In this document: positions 33,356 through 43,553 of the stretch, piece by piece
Position numbering within the stretch: the stretch's first letter is position 1
How the letters are laid out: every line of letters starts with the position of its first letter
Origin: Echria macrotheca
Taxonomy: Eukaryota > Ascomycota > Sordariomycetes > Sordariales > Schizotheciaceae
Length of the DNA: 64,000 nucleotides
Direction of reading: 5' to 3'
Assembly: GCA_030411725.1 (NCBI GenBank)
Contig: MU839827.1
Span: forward strand, 1-64,000
Notes under the pieces: generated by a model
The model's input: only the letters and a program-made list of their open reading frames with translations
Databases searched by the model: none
Told to the model about the DNA's origin: nothing
Position numbers and translations under genes: made by a program

Positions 33356-34386
33356 TCAAAGAGGTTTCTTTCCGTACACAACCGTACTAAAAACGTCAGT
33401 ATCACCGTCGCTCCGGGTCCAATTCAGTTCACATACCTCCAAATCCACCCACAATTCGACAACTTTCTCGACTCCTTCCGAAACGAGTTTGTAAACTCGA
33501 CCGCCTGCTCACGACTCCACCCATGCACCTGCGTCAACAAGAACGTACTCAGCCCATCCAGCGCCTGATCCAACGCCAACTGCCCCATCAGCCCAGCATC
33601 CCTCAGCTTCCGATCCCTCGGCCACCCATGAAACGGCATCTTGATCTTCCTCTCCTTCACATCCACGAACCCCGCGCCCTCCATCAACTCACGCATCTGA
33701 TGACCACCCGCGATCGCAAACGACCGTCCCATCTTCTCGCCGCCGGTATAGAATAGGTTCGCCCAGACGTTGAACACATGGTCGGGCGGGATCCGCACAT
33801 GGTCCGACTCGATCTTGACCTCGCGCTCGACGTGCTCGAACCACCCGCCCGGCTTGACATGTTCAAACGCCTGCTTGTAGAACGCCTTCCAGTCGGGCAC
33901 GCAGCCGTACAGCGCGCGGACGTGGACGAGATCGAAGTGATCCTTGGGGAAGGTCCACTCAAGTAGGGCATCGTCGACGACGAAGCGACAGTTGGCGGGG
34001 ACCCACGACGGCTGGATCGCGCTGATGTCGGTACCGATCACCTCGGCGGCGGGGAACTGGTGGGCCACGTCGATGGCCCAGATGCCTGTGCCCGTGCCGA
34101 CGTCGAGGACACGCGCGGGTGAGGATTCGGAGATGGTTAGGGGGGACTGAAAGAGCTTGTCATCCGACACCATGAGGTGAACATTGTGAAGCAAGTCGAA
34201 GGCTTCATTCTGGGTCTGATCAACCGGTGCCCAGTACTCGGTCGTGGCAGAGGAGGAGTACGGACGGCCGTGCAGCCGACGGTAGTCGAAGATGCTTTCT
34301 GTGATGGATGTGGTCGAGGACGCCAAGCTGCCGGCGTCGTCGTCGAGCGTCGGGTCCGCCTCGAGAGGTTCGATCTTGGCTGCCAT
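33356..34386 (-). CDS. LaeA-like SAM-dependent methyltransferase
   Basis: Exons 34386-33437 and 33386-33356 give 326 residues. The 50-nt intron (donor GTATGT, branch CTGAC, acceptor TTTAG) is needed: reading through it ends the protein at WIWRYVN, while splicing gives STVVYGKKPL, the kind of ending usual in this family. The class I methyltransferase core is clear: motif I VLDVGTGTGIWAIDVA (about 93-108), acidic loop GTDIS, FDLVHVRAL, and KPGGWFEHVE. The N-terminal YRRLHGRPY step is also typical. LaeA-like proteins are numerous in filamentous fungi; LaeA itself is a global regulator of secondary metabolism, but most relatives have unknown substrates. No biosynthetic backbone gene is nearby. 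It is divergent from nothing close; its 5' side faces the 3' end of the gene at 34708. Confidence 0.92.
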
Positions 34387-34707
34387 GTTTGGTTTGGGTC
34401 GACCACGAAGCCAAATCTCGAGTGTGACAAGTGGAGGACCAAGATAGCTACCTTATCCTGGCTGCGGCCCGACCCGACTTGGGTAGTAACCCCAAAATCA
34501 AGCCTTTTTTCTCAACGCAGCCGCCGGATCTGCATCACCCCCGCCGGGGAAGCCCTTCGTGCAGCTGATGAGAACGAGCGCGCCAATCGGATATGCTGCA
34601 GAGGGAGGCGTCTGCATAGAGCAGCGCCGTTGTTGGCCAGAAACGGGATGGCGTTGGCGCGTCAAGCCCAAAACATGGCAGAAGGCCGATGCGGTCAAGA
34701 AATTCCG
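34387..34707. other. Intergenic spacer
   Basis: 321 bp between two minus-strand genes, holding the promoter of the methyltransferase gene. No distinct element seen. Confidence 0.55.
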
Positions 34708-36809
34708 TCAGGATGCCGCGGGTTTGAGCTTGTCTTCCTGCGCGACAGGCGCGTAGCCGTCGATCCTGCCGCCGTTACCAAGACCGTCTTGCACAAGCAC
34801 GAAACGACGCCCCCCGGTGGAAAAAACGGGAATGTCATCCTCCGTGGGCTCCCACGGGGTGATGCCACGGGTCTCCAGCAGGGAGCGGTGTAGGTGAAGA
34901 ACGTGAGTGTTGATCCAAGCCTTTGTCTTGGCCACATTCCCGCCTTGGCGGATGCGCCGGAGACCGAACACGATGCGTGGCAAAGCCAGGTTGACAGCCA
35001 TGATAAGAATGCCTCCGACGAGAATGGCCAGCAGCGGAACAAGGTTGAAGGAGCGGTAAGCTGGGTTACGCGTCTTAACGTTGTGGCAGATGTCGCGCTC
35101 CGCCTCAGTTGGCGGCGGCACGATGAACTGCTGCGTACCGACACCAGGTCGGATGTTGAAATTGGGCGGCCGGCTATACTCGACCACACGCCGCTGTATG
35201 ATGGCCATGCTGAGATTGTGCATGTTCTCGGCCTCCTGCACCCACTGGTCGGCGGCCACTGGCGCCGAGATCAGACTCGGATGCACCTGCCGCCGGCTGA
35301 GCAGCACTCCGTCCCGCAGGAAGAACGCGATGAAGTACAGGGTGGCTGCCCACGCTGACTTCCACACCACCTTGTACACGGCCTCCTGCTGCGTGGTCAG
35401 CCCAAGCGGGCCCGGGTCGGTTGAGTAAAGTCCGGCCAGGGGTGTGCACTGGTCGTTAGCGCAGAACTGGTACTCCTCAGTACATCCGAGACCTGATACC
35501 ACCGAGTCTGGAATCCACGCCCCAGAGCTCTCCCAGCTCGTGTTGTAGTAGTACCCCCGTGTGTCGTTCTGTGAGCTTGCCTTAAACCACAAATCCGTTA
35601 CTGGGTCCGAGTATAGGACCATGTTCTGCAGCATCAGGAGAAGCAAATCCCCGTTCCGCGCCGAGAGCTCCGGTTTAAGCGGGTCAACACTTAGATTATT
35701 TGCTCCTTCGAATACATTCAATTCCCTGTGTCAATAGTTAAGCATGTATCGTGGACAGAAAGTCGGAGAGGCCTACCCCAACAAGCGATATCCGGTGGGT
35801 ATCCACCACGCCGAATCGTTCGAGAAGGCTACCGGTTCACCACTGTCGTCACTATAAACATGATAGTATTTCCAACTGTAACGACTCAATATATTGGCGG
35901 AATCATCGTCCGGATCCTGCCAAGGCATCCAGTCGGAAGCGTATCTGTCGAGCGGGACCGGAGCGCACGTCGTCACCTTGCGGATGCCGATATCGTGGTC
36001 CGGCGGCACGTTGATGCCGAGGTGTGTCGAAGCACGGATAATACCGGAGTCGATCCGCACGGCGGGCCCGGAACAGATCTGCCTTGACTCGCCAAGCGGA
36101 CAAGGAGCTGATTTGTTCACTGTCGAGGGCAAACTGCGTACAACGTAGCTGCTACACAGTGACGAGTACTCGTTGGATTGTGACTCGTAGCACGCCGCTG
36201 TATACTCGAGGCTCTTCCCAGCTGTGGCAACAGCAGAGACGTATAGTGCATCCGACTTCTGGTTCTCGATCTGGTCCGTGTGGACGACGTCGACAAAGAA
36301 CTCGGCGTCGGCGAGCCAGCCGCAGGTCAGATTTGTCTTGGTAAGGACGAAGTCGGTCGGGTTGAGAAATTGTGATGATAAGAAAGCAGCCGCAGCGATG
36401 GCGGCCACGCTTACGGCCGACGGGAGGGCGAGTTCTAGGCCCCGTATTAAGTTCCGGTTGGCTTTTCCGCGCCAGCGCCACATCAGCCGGCCGAACATCC
36501 ACATGGTGTTGAATGCGCTCCCGTTGTTGCGAAGAATGACTTGCTGTTGATGGTACAGCGCATCGCGGGGCTCAGTTGTTGAACGCCACTGGTGCATGGC
36601 GAAAACAAGGATGGACCAGAGGTTGGTGCCGCTCCATCGGATGAACAGAGTGATGAACGAGACTAGATACAACGCTTCGGTGGCGGGGATGGTGACAGTC
36701 CATGACGACCAAGTTCCTCGGTCTGATGGTCAGCAAGCGCAATAGCATCCCGTGGAAACTCACCCCAGTCCCTCCACAGACCAACAAATACACTGCTTGA
36801 GTCGTCCAT
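34708..36809 (-). CDS. Large multi-pass membrane protein, widespread unnamed fungal family
   Basis: Exons 36809-36764, 36722-35777 and 35725-34708 give 669 residues. The second intron (51 nt) is standard; the first is only 41 nt, with donor GTGAGT and a branch site close to its acceptor. The start at 36809 (MDDSSSVFVGLWRDW) gives the GLWxDW opening and, after the intron, the helix ALYLVSFITLFIRWSGTNLW, both typical of a large unnamed Pezizomycotina family. Helices lie near 30-50 and 105-125. A long ectodomain (about 130-430) follows, with cysteines and many N-glycosylation sequons. One helix near 440-460 comes before a cytosolic-looking loop, another near 565-590, and the tail is soluble. Function unknown; topology suggests a surface protein. 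Upstream start codons cannot be excluded. Confidence 0.8.
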
Positions 36810-37885
36810 TAGGCCGGTAACATCTGCCTGGGATGAGAGATGATGGGGAGAGGCAGTCACCACGAATCCTTGGGCAGAAGAAATACCCAGAAGAGGGGAA
36901 ATCCCAGCCGCACCCCCAACGAGTAGATCCTGTGTCAAGTATCTTTGGTGTCAATGATGATTGGTGGTGTGGCCGCTTGTTTCAGCCATTTCCGACAATG
37001 CGCAGCCGCAGCCTTATCAGGGGGCGTGCCCGCGAAGGGGTCCTGGTTTTGATACCCTCTCGCCATGTACGGGTTGCGATCTAGGTGCCTAACTGCGAGG
37101 TCGTTAAGGAAGGTGAGTTCGCTAGGGCCGGTTACAAGTATCCGTATACGATTTCTTGAATCTGACTTGACGCTCCCCAGCCGGCCGATATCTCAATCCT
37201 TCGAGGATGTCCCTTCTCGATGAATGGGGAGGACGATCCATCACTGTCTTTCATAGCAGATAAGTAGCCAATGAAGGGTTGGAGACGATCAAAAGCCACG
37301 GTAGCATAGTTATTGGGATATGAAATCGGGTTGAGGCCGCATGTTGGGACTATAGGTAGCCGAGGATTTTGACCACAGTCGGCACTCGGCAGCGTGAATG
37401 AGAGCTTGTGTTCGCGGCGTTCGCTGCATGGCGCCAACTGGTTCAAAGTACCGGTCAGAAATGATCTATGTCTCCGAACTGCCCCGCAGCTCATGGAGGG
37501 TGGCACGCGCGCCGGTAGCTGGCAAACCGCTCATCGTCCAACTCTCGATGCTTCTGTTGTCGTTGGATTTAGCGTGATTGTTGTTGTGGGAAAGGCCCTG
37601 GTGCACCGTGCAGAAGGCGATTTTAGAGTAGTTCCCTAACTTCCCTTCAGTGGGGCTCGCAGGGGTCGTTATCCTTTATCAGCGACGCGGAACCCCCACT
37701 GTTGTCGCGAAGGCCAACCTCGGCGTGGTGCTTATCCTTCGATAAGGATTCCTTATCGCAACGCCGTGTTGGTCCCCATCCGTTTGTCATTGCTGCCCGT
37801 AAAGGCTGATTTGCCAGATGTTGTTACAAAATGGTAAGGGTGGCCAAACTTACTCCCTGGTAGCCGGAGCAGGCGTGCTTGGAAA
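36810..37885. other. Intergenic, possible gene relic on minus strand
   Basis: A minus-strand open frame from about 37494 to 37132 (roughly 120 codons) has a fairly natural composition (PRLPIVPTCGLNPISYPNN) but no family I recognise, no signal peptide and no clear splice partner. It may be a relic or an unjoined 5' exon of the membrane-protein gene. The rest of the gap shows nothing. Confidence 0.35.
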
Positions 37886-39448
37886 ATGGAGTCATACAAA
37901 TACGATCTTGTCATCACCAACGGCATCTGTGTTACGGCCAGCGACATCGCCAGCTACGATGTTGCTGTCAAGGACGAGAAGGTGGTCCTCCTCGCTCCGT
38001 CGGGTTCGCTCGCAAAAGCCAACGCGCGGAGAGTCATCGATGCAGAGGGCGGATATGTGACTGTGAGTGCCCTCGCTGTCACACGTGAGCCTCATGTTGG
38101 GACTGACACCGAACGAAAACAGCCTGGAGGTGTTGACTGCCATGTCCACCTCGAGGAGCCCGCACTGTTTGGCAGAGGCTCTTCATCGGACACATACGAA
38201 ACAGGGACGCGATCCGCCATCGCAGGAGGCTGCACTACGATTGTAGGCTTTGCGCCACAGCCAAAGTCAGAACCCTCTCTTCTCTCAGCTCTTGCCCAAA
38301 CACATGTTCGGGCGCGCGGGAATAGCTACTGCGACTATGGATTCCACCTCCTTGTCGGCAACCCAAGCCAACAGGCACTGGAAGAGCTGGAGACGCTCAG
38401 CCGGGACGAGGGAGTAACGTCGCTCAAGATCTACATGACATACACGGCTCTCCAGCTTCGTGATGACCAAATCTTATCCGTCCTGCTCAAAGCACGCCAG
38501 AACAAGATCTTCACCATGATCCACGCAGAAAACGGGGACGTGTTGAACTGGCTCACCGACCAGCTCGAAGCACAGAAGCTGTTCGACCCGAAGTACCACT
38601 CCCACTCGCGACCACCAATCCTCGAAGCCGAAGCGACCAACCGCGCCATCGCTCTTTCATCGCTCATCTCCAACACGCCCATCCTGCTGGTGCATGTCAG
38701 CGACCCCGGAGCGACGCTGCGCATCCGTCAAGCCCAGACCAGCGGCCAGCCAATCTACGCCGAAACATGTCCTCAGTACCTGTTTCTGACGCGCGACGAC
38801 CTCGACCATCCAGGTTTCGAAGGCGCCAAATGTGTATGCTCACCGCCGCCACGCGACAAGGCATCGCAGGAGACCATCTGGACCGGCCTGCGCAATGGGA
38901 CTTTTGCGGTCCTCAGCTCGGATCACTGCCCGTTCAACTACGACGACGCCGAGAAGGGCAAGAAGACGTGCATCAGCGACGAGTTCCCGGTGGGCCGCTT
39001 CAAGGAGATCCCCAACGGTATTCCTGGTGTCGAGACCCGTCTGCCCCTCGTTTTCTCAGCTGGCAGGTTGCCCCTGACCAAGGTCGTCGAGGTCGTCTCG
39101 ACCAACCCGGCCAAGCTATACGGCCTGTATCCGCGCAAGGGGGCGCTGATCCCGGGGGTATCGGATGCTGATATTGTTGTGTGGTATCCGGAGAGTAAGA
39201 AGCCGAATCTTACGATTACGAATAGTATGCTGCATCATGCGACGGACTACACTCCCTACGAGGGTCGGAAGGTTGGGAACTGGCCGAGGTATACGATCTT
39301 GAGGGGAAAGGTGGTGTGGGATAGAGACAACGGGGGCGTTGTGGGTGACAAGTCGTATGGGCAATTCTTGAAGCGGGGGCCGAGCACATTGGACGGGTTA
39401 TGGGAGACGGTGGAGGAGCAAGGCCCATTTGACGTGGCTAGTTTATGA
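37886..39448 (+). CDS. Dihydropyrimidinase/hydantoinase-like cyclic amidohydrolase
   Basis: Exons 37886-38062 and 38123-39448 give 500 residues. The 60-nt intron (donor GTGAGT, branch CTGAC, acceptor AACAG) is a multiple of three with no stop, so the unspliced frame is also open. Splicing joins GYVT to PGGVDCHVHLEEP, restoring the family's metal motif. All ligands for a two-zinc site are present: H66 and H68, the lysine carbamylated in this family (K161 in SLKIYMTY), H193 (IHAEN), H250 (LVHVSD) and D326 (SSDHCPFN). Members open cyclic ureides such as dihydropyrimidines, hydantoins or allantoin. The SSDHCPF step favours dihydropyrimidinase/hydantoinase over allantoinase. Expected to be cytosolic. 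No other pyrimidine catabolic gene is next to it. Confidence 0.93.
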   Translation: MESYKYDLVITNGICVTASDIASYDVAVKDEKVVLLAPSGSLAKANARRVIDAEGGYVTVSALAVTREPHVGTDTERKQPGGVDCHVHLEEPALFGRGSSSDTYETGTRSAIAGGCTTIVGFAPQPKSEPSLLSALAQTHVRARGNSYCDYGFHLLVGNPSQQALEELETLSRDEGVTSLKIYMTYTALQLRDDQILSVLLKARQNKIFTMIHAENGDVLNWLTDQLEAQKLFDPKYHSHSRPPILEAEATNRAIALSSLISNTPILLVHVSDPGATLRIRQAQTSGQPIYAETCPQYLFLTRDDLDHPGFEGAKCVCSPPPRDKASQETIWTGLRNGTFAVLSSDHCPFNYDDAEKGKKTCISDEFPVGRFKEIPNGIPGVETRLPLVFSAGRLPLTKVVEVVSTNPAKLYGLYPRKGALIPGVSDADIVVWYPESKKPNLTITNSMLHHATDYTPYEGRKVGNWPRYTILRGKVVWDRDNGGVVGDKSYGQFLKRGPSTLDGLWETVEEQGPFDVASL

Positions 39449-39532
39449 AATGTATGTGTATATCTCCTCACAGGTTTCTCCGGTCTCTCTCCTGATAACC
39501 GCCTAGCGTCTGACTCTAATGCGAAGAAATCC

Positions 39533-40059
39533 TTAGATTGTTTTGCTTCGGTCACGGTCAGCAGCCGTTTCCACCATAGTAGCTATGCCTTCAGACTTAC
39601 AAGGAACGAATGGTGCAACCGGGGAGAGGCCCGAAGCAATTCGTGCCGCTTTGCACAATGGAGCCCCTTCCCTGGCATTGAGTCTCGCAGAATGTAATGA
39701 TACCCCCAGGCGGGGTATCGATCTCGAGCCGCTGATACGTCAGGGCCGTGGGCGCGTTGTAGCAATCGTTCACCTTTCCATTGAGCCTACGGACAAGATT
39801 GTATAGTTTAGCACGTCATTCTGCTGAGAAACTGTGCCAAGCAACAAGACTTACGCTTGCGAGTTAATCCAGGGGTAGGTGCTTTCGGGGGGGTTGGCGT
39901 GATCGCAGTTCGCGGGCTCGTCTGTAACTGGTTAGGCTAAGGGGCTTTCACGTTTGTTGCAGTGAGGGAGAACCTACAAAAACGGTAGTGAAAGGACTGA
40001 GGAGCCAGAGGAGTAGCTGCCACGGTAGCCACAAGGGCCAGAATGGTGAGTCTGGTCAT
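39533..40059 (-). CDS. Small secreted cysteine-rich protein (effector-like)
   Basis: Exons 40059-39978, 39921-39855, 39786-39601 and 39545-39533 give 115 residues. The introns are 56, 68 and 55 nt. It starts MTRLTILALVATVAATPLA, a good signal peptide. The mature chain has six cysteines, including FCETQC, enough for three disulfides, and many Gly, Asn and Thr. The last intron is uncertain. Its donor GTAAGT overlaps an in-frame stop (TTG TAA), so without splicing the protein ends RSL at 39597 with 112 residues; with splicing it ends RSFKTI. I favour splicing because the donor and the CTGAC branch are strong. No family name is offered. Fungal proteins of this kind are often effectors or antimicrobial proteins; that is inference. 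It is tail-to-tail with the dihydropyrimidinase-like gene. Confidence 0.7.
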
Positions 40060-42358
40060 GGTAAAGATCTTGATGTCGCTGTTGTCTGATGTGATAAGCT
40101 TGAATTCTAGATCTGCGATCTCTGGTGTTTTCTGATTCTGACTTTCAGGTGTTTCGTCGTCTTCTTATACCACTGATTTCCATGCAAGCCGTATACCTAC
40201 CTAATAATATCCACCGTGAAAGCTTCGCCCGGAAGAAAATTGTACTTTATGCAGAGATTACGTTATATCGTGTCTTCCCTCCACAGCCTCATGAGTATCT
40301 GGCTGCCTACGTAGGTAGTTTGTTCAGCTGCGGTTGGAATTGTATAGGGTCTCTTGTATGATGAGGCCCCACCTCATAGCAGGCGGAACGATCCCGATAG
40401 CATCGGTGTAGTGAAGACCGGGGGGCGGCCGCCCGGATAAACGAAACGACATATGGGCGGTGGTCACCCACGCACGGTTCTTCCACAGACTTATACGACT
40501 GTGTTGGGCCGAAATGCAGAGATCCCGTTGCTTATGGAAGCAAATATACGAATACACCTGACCCGGTGCTTTTGATGCATGAATAGGACAATCCTACAAG
40601 AATAACCCGCGTCTCCGAGATTTTCTGGTACACATTTATATCGCTTCGAAAATGTCGAGCCACTGCGCCATCTTTAACTCTAGACGCAAACAACACGCAC
40701 AAGCCCCCATCCGGCCAGACGACGCAGAAATACGCAAAGTCCCCCAGCCACAAGGCCGAGGTCAGCAGATTTCTTCAACAGGCTCGTTTTCTTCGGTATC
40801 TTCAGTGTTGATTCGGTTACGGCGAGCGGCATCATTCCCGCATTCCCAGAATGATGTCCATGGTAATCTAGAAGCTGGGGATGGATATCCTAAAGCTGAA
40901 GAAGTAGGTATAGACGAGCGGCAATGTACAACCGTAGAATACCTGGCTGAGAACGGCGCAGCTGAGGCCAGCGAGTGACATCGGGAGCTTAGCGAGTGCA
41001 GACCTCGTAGTCGGCGACATTATCTGCGTTCTTTGAGCAGATAGATCGACGAGGACTACCTAAGGTTTCCATGATGATATTGATCGGTGCGCGTCCAAGA
41101 CCAATGATGCGGCCTGCTTAAATGTACAGAGCCCAGAGTCCTGCGTTACTTGGACATTCGTGTCAGGACCGCCAATCGGTTTAGGCCGAAGGATGCGAAA
41201 TCACGACGACTGGATCGGATGGGCATCGGGGGTGGGGTTACAGAAGGTTACCTATTGGATGGGCCTGCAGAGTTTCAAGCTCCAGTCACAGGAGCAGAAG
41301 TCCAGGTGCGGGGCTGGCTCAAAAAACGAGTGGGAGCAGGGCCGATTACGGAAAGGTTTCATTGGGGGGCGGGTGGAAGAAAGCGGGCACAGGTCCTGTA
41401 TCTTGAACAGGCTAGAGTTCAGTGTCGAAACCCACCCCCCTTGAGCCCCCTCCCCCCAGCTGATGTTCCTAGGTAGGTACCAAGGTAGCTTGATTGAGCG
41501 CCTCATCTGCACTACAGGTCGAGGAACATGGTGTGCGGAGCCCCGAGGCGATCCCTGAACAGATACGAGGAGAGGCAGTGAAGGGCAAGGCGAGATGACC
41601 CGAGTGGACGTAGAATGTCGGCTGGTCTTTTTTGCGAAACTCGCACATACCAATAGCTTAGATGATCAGGCGATAGATAATTCAACTTTCCACGTCTAAT
41701 TTCCCAACGAAATGGTAAAGTAAGGTACCTTAGTACCACTTATCGCGGGCGTCTTTATCCCTCAATGCCTGACAGAAGCCACCCAGGTGATGCGTTCACT
41801 GTAACAAGAAACGCTTAGATGTGCTTTTGTTTTCCCTTCCTTTTTATCCCTAGTCCCTGCAATTTGCTATTGTAGTGAGGGTGCAAGATGCCGTCGTGGT
41901 TGTCGCTGTGCTACCCGTGGTAGTAATTCTAGGTATCTTACAACCGTACCTACCTACTTCTACTTTATAGATGGTAAATGACGGAAGCGTACGGCCGAGT
42001 CCAGTCGTCTTGTTGTCAATTTTCTCTTATTTTGTGGGCGGCACATGGATGGGCGATGTTGTCAAGACGATATCTTTGCGATACTAATCAACACGGATCC
42101 TTCATGTTTTATGCTGAGTGAGCACCCGCATGCTGGTGGGCGTGCTCATCCCTTTGGGTACCTACATGTACCCATATGGCGCAGCCAGACCATAAATCCT
42201 TGGATACGACCGCATCCTCAGGACCCTAATGTCCTCCTCATTCGCATTCTCAGAAACCCAATCTCCTCCTCATTCACAGCTCCTCTTCACAAACAGTCCC
42301 GCTGGCGAAATTCCTTACTTTCGAGGCCACCCACTTTCAAAGACGTCACCGCTGCGCC
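40060..42358. other. Intergenic, 2.3 kb, with C-rich tract
   Basis: No gene supported; open frames at 40652-40978 and 41150-41476 look random. Contains several TACCTA/TAGGTA elements (near 40194, 40309, 41468 and 41950) and the C-run cluster at 41431-41457. Confidence 0.55.
41431..41457 (-). other. C-rich tract, possible minus-strand G-quadruplex
   Basis: Four C runs (3, 6, 5 and 6 bases) within 27 bp, so the minus strand meets the usual quadruplex rule. It is far from any start codon. Confidence 0.35.
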
Positions 42359-42901
42359 ATGTCTTCCATTACGTTCTACGAATCGAGTGTCGACCAGTTC
42401 ATCAGGGGGCTGGAAGTCCTGAAAAACATCCTACAAAAGGCCATAGACCACGCTCCGGAGGAATCAGCCACATACCCGGCCGCGCGCCTATACGAAGACA
42501 TGAATCCTCTCAGCTTCCAGGTGCAGAACGTGTCAAATCTGACGAAAAAGTTCGTCGAGCGTCTCCTGCCAGACAGCGGTCTAGTTCCAACCTGGGAGGA
42601 CAAAGAAACAACCATGAGCGAGCTGCAGACGCGCGTCGACCAAACGATGGATATGCTGCGAGGAACCAGCCCGGAAACTCTACGAGGCGTTGAGGACAAG
42701 ATTATCGAACTGAAAATGGGCAAGAGCACCATCACACTCAGTGGCAAGGGATATACCTTTGGAATGATCCTACCCCAGGTTATCTTCCACGTCAGCATCG
42801 CCTACGCCATTCTGAGATCGAAAGGAGTGCCGGTCGGCAAGAGGGATTTCTTGAACAAGTTTTTGGAGCCTCAAGTCTTGACACAGACAGACGCGAGCTA
42901 G
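42359..42901 (+). CDS. DUF1993 family protein
   Basis: A single exon of 180 residues. The sequence opens SSITFYESSVDQFIRGLEVLKNIL and continues with a helical chain; both the length (about 170-180) and the N-terminal pattern of a short strand then FIRGLExL match the DUF1993 family. These are small cytosolic helical proteins related in fold to the DinB-like four-helix bundles; no activity is established. A metal site is not evident. It is not linked to a clear neighbour in function. The ATG at 42359 is in a fair context (GCGCCATGT). Confidence 0.88.
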   Translation: MSSITFYESSVDQFIRGLEVLKNILQKAIDHAPEESATYPAARLYEDMNPLSFQVQNVSNLTKKFVERLLPDSGLVPTWEDKETTMSELQTRVDQTMDMLRGTSPETLRGVEDKIIELKMGKSTITLSGKGYTFGMILPQVIFHVSIAYAILRSKGVPVGKRDFLNKFLEPQVLTQTDAS

Positions 42902-43553
42902 GGGGGCGGTGCAGACGCATGATGTCCTGGGAGCACTTTTCTTCCTTCTGTCACTGTCCACGACTTGGGTTTCTTTAGTTGTCAATTCTTCTGGAAAATA
43001 TTGTTCCAGTCCCACACTGCTTATGTCCCAGGGATGCTATCATTGGCCAACTTAACACTAGTTCGTAGTAAAACCAGAAGTCCGCCCGGTCTTCGACCCG
43101 AGTTCCACCAATACTGTACTGCTGGTAATAACTATAAGGTGAGGGGCGCGCTTTTAGTTATCGAGTTAGCGCGCCTATGATGCTCACTTTGGTCCATGCG
43201 CGCCAATGATACACGCAGGCTTTCTGTCGGTTAAAGCTGAGCGAAGGGTAACTCCCAAATATTTCCAGCTCAGAAAAACTGGGGTTTACCCGGTTTAATA
43301 GCGATTATATCTACTACTAAAAGATGCGATTGGCGGATAATAGAATACTAAGTCACACAACCGAAGAGATTTCGCCGGCATTCGGACGACCTTCCTCATG
43401 GAGCTGCGGGATCGAAACGCCGTCTCGACATGAGAAATCAGGTATGAAAAGCAACGACGCTCCTTTATCCAGGAATCCAGTTCTCGATCACATCTAGCAG
43501 CAGTCCTCCGACAAACAAACTGTGCAACCGTGGACGACAGTGTTTCAAACAAC
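42902..43553. other. Intergenic, promoter side of GH127 gene
   Basis: About 650 bp; no distinct element or RNA gene seen. Confidence 0.55.

Noticed and set aside
37132..37494. Possible separate minus-strand gene
   Set aside because: The composition is natural, but there is no start context, signal peptide, domain or joining exon that I can support; described only in the intergenic entry.
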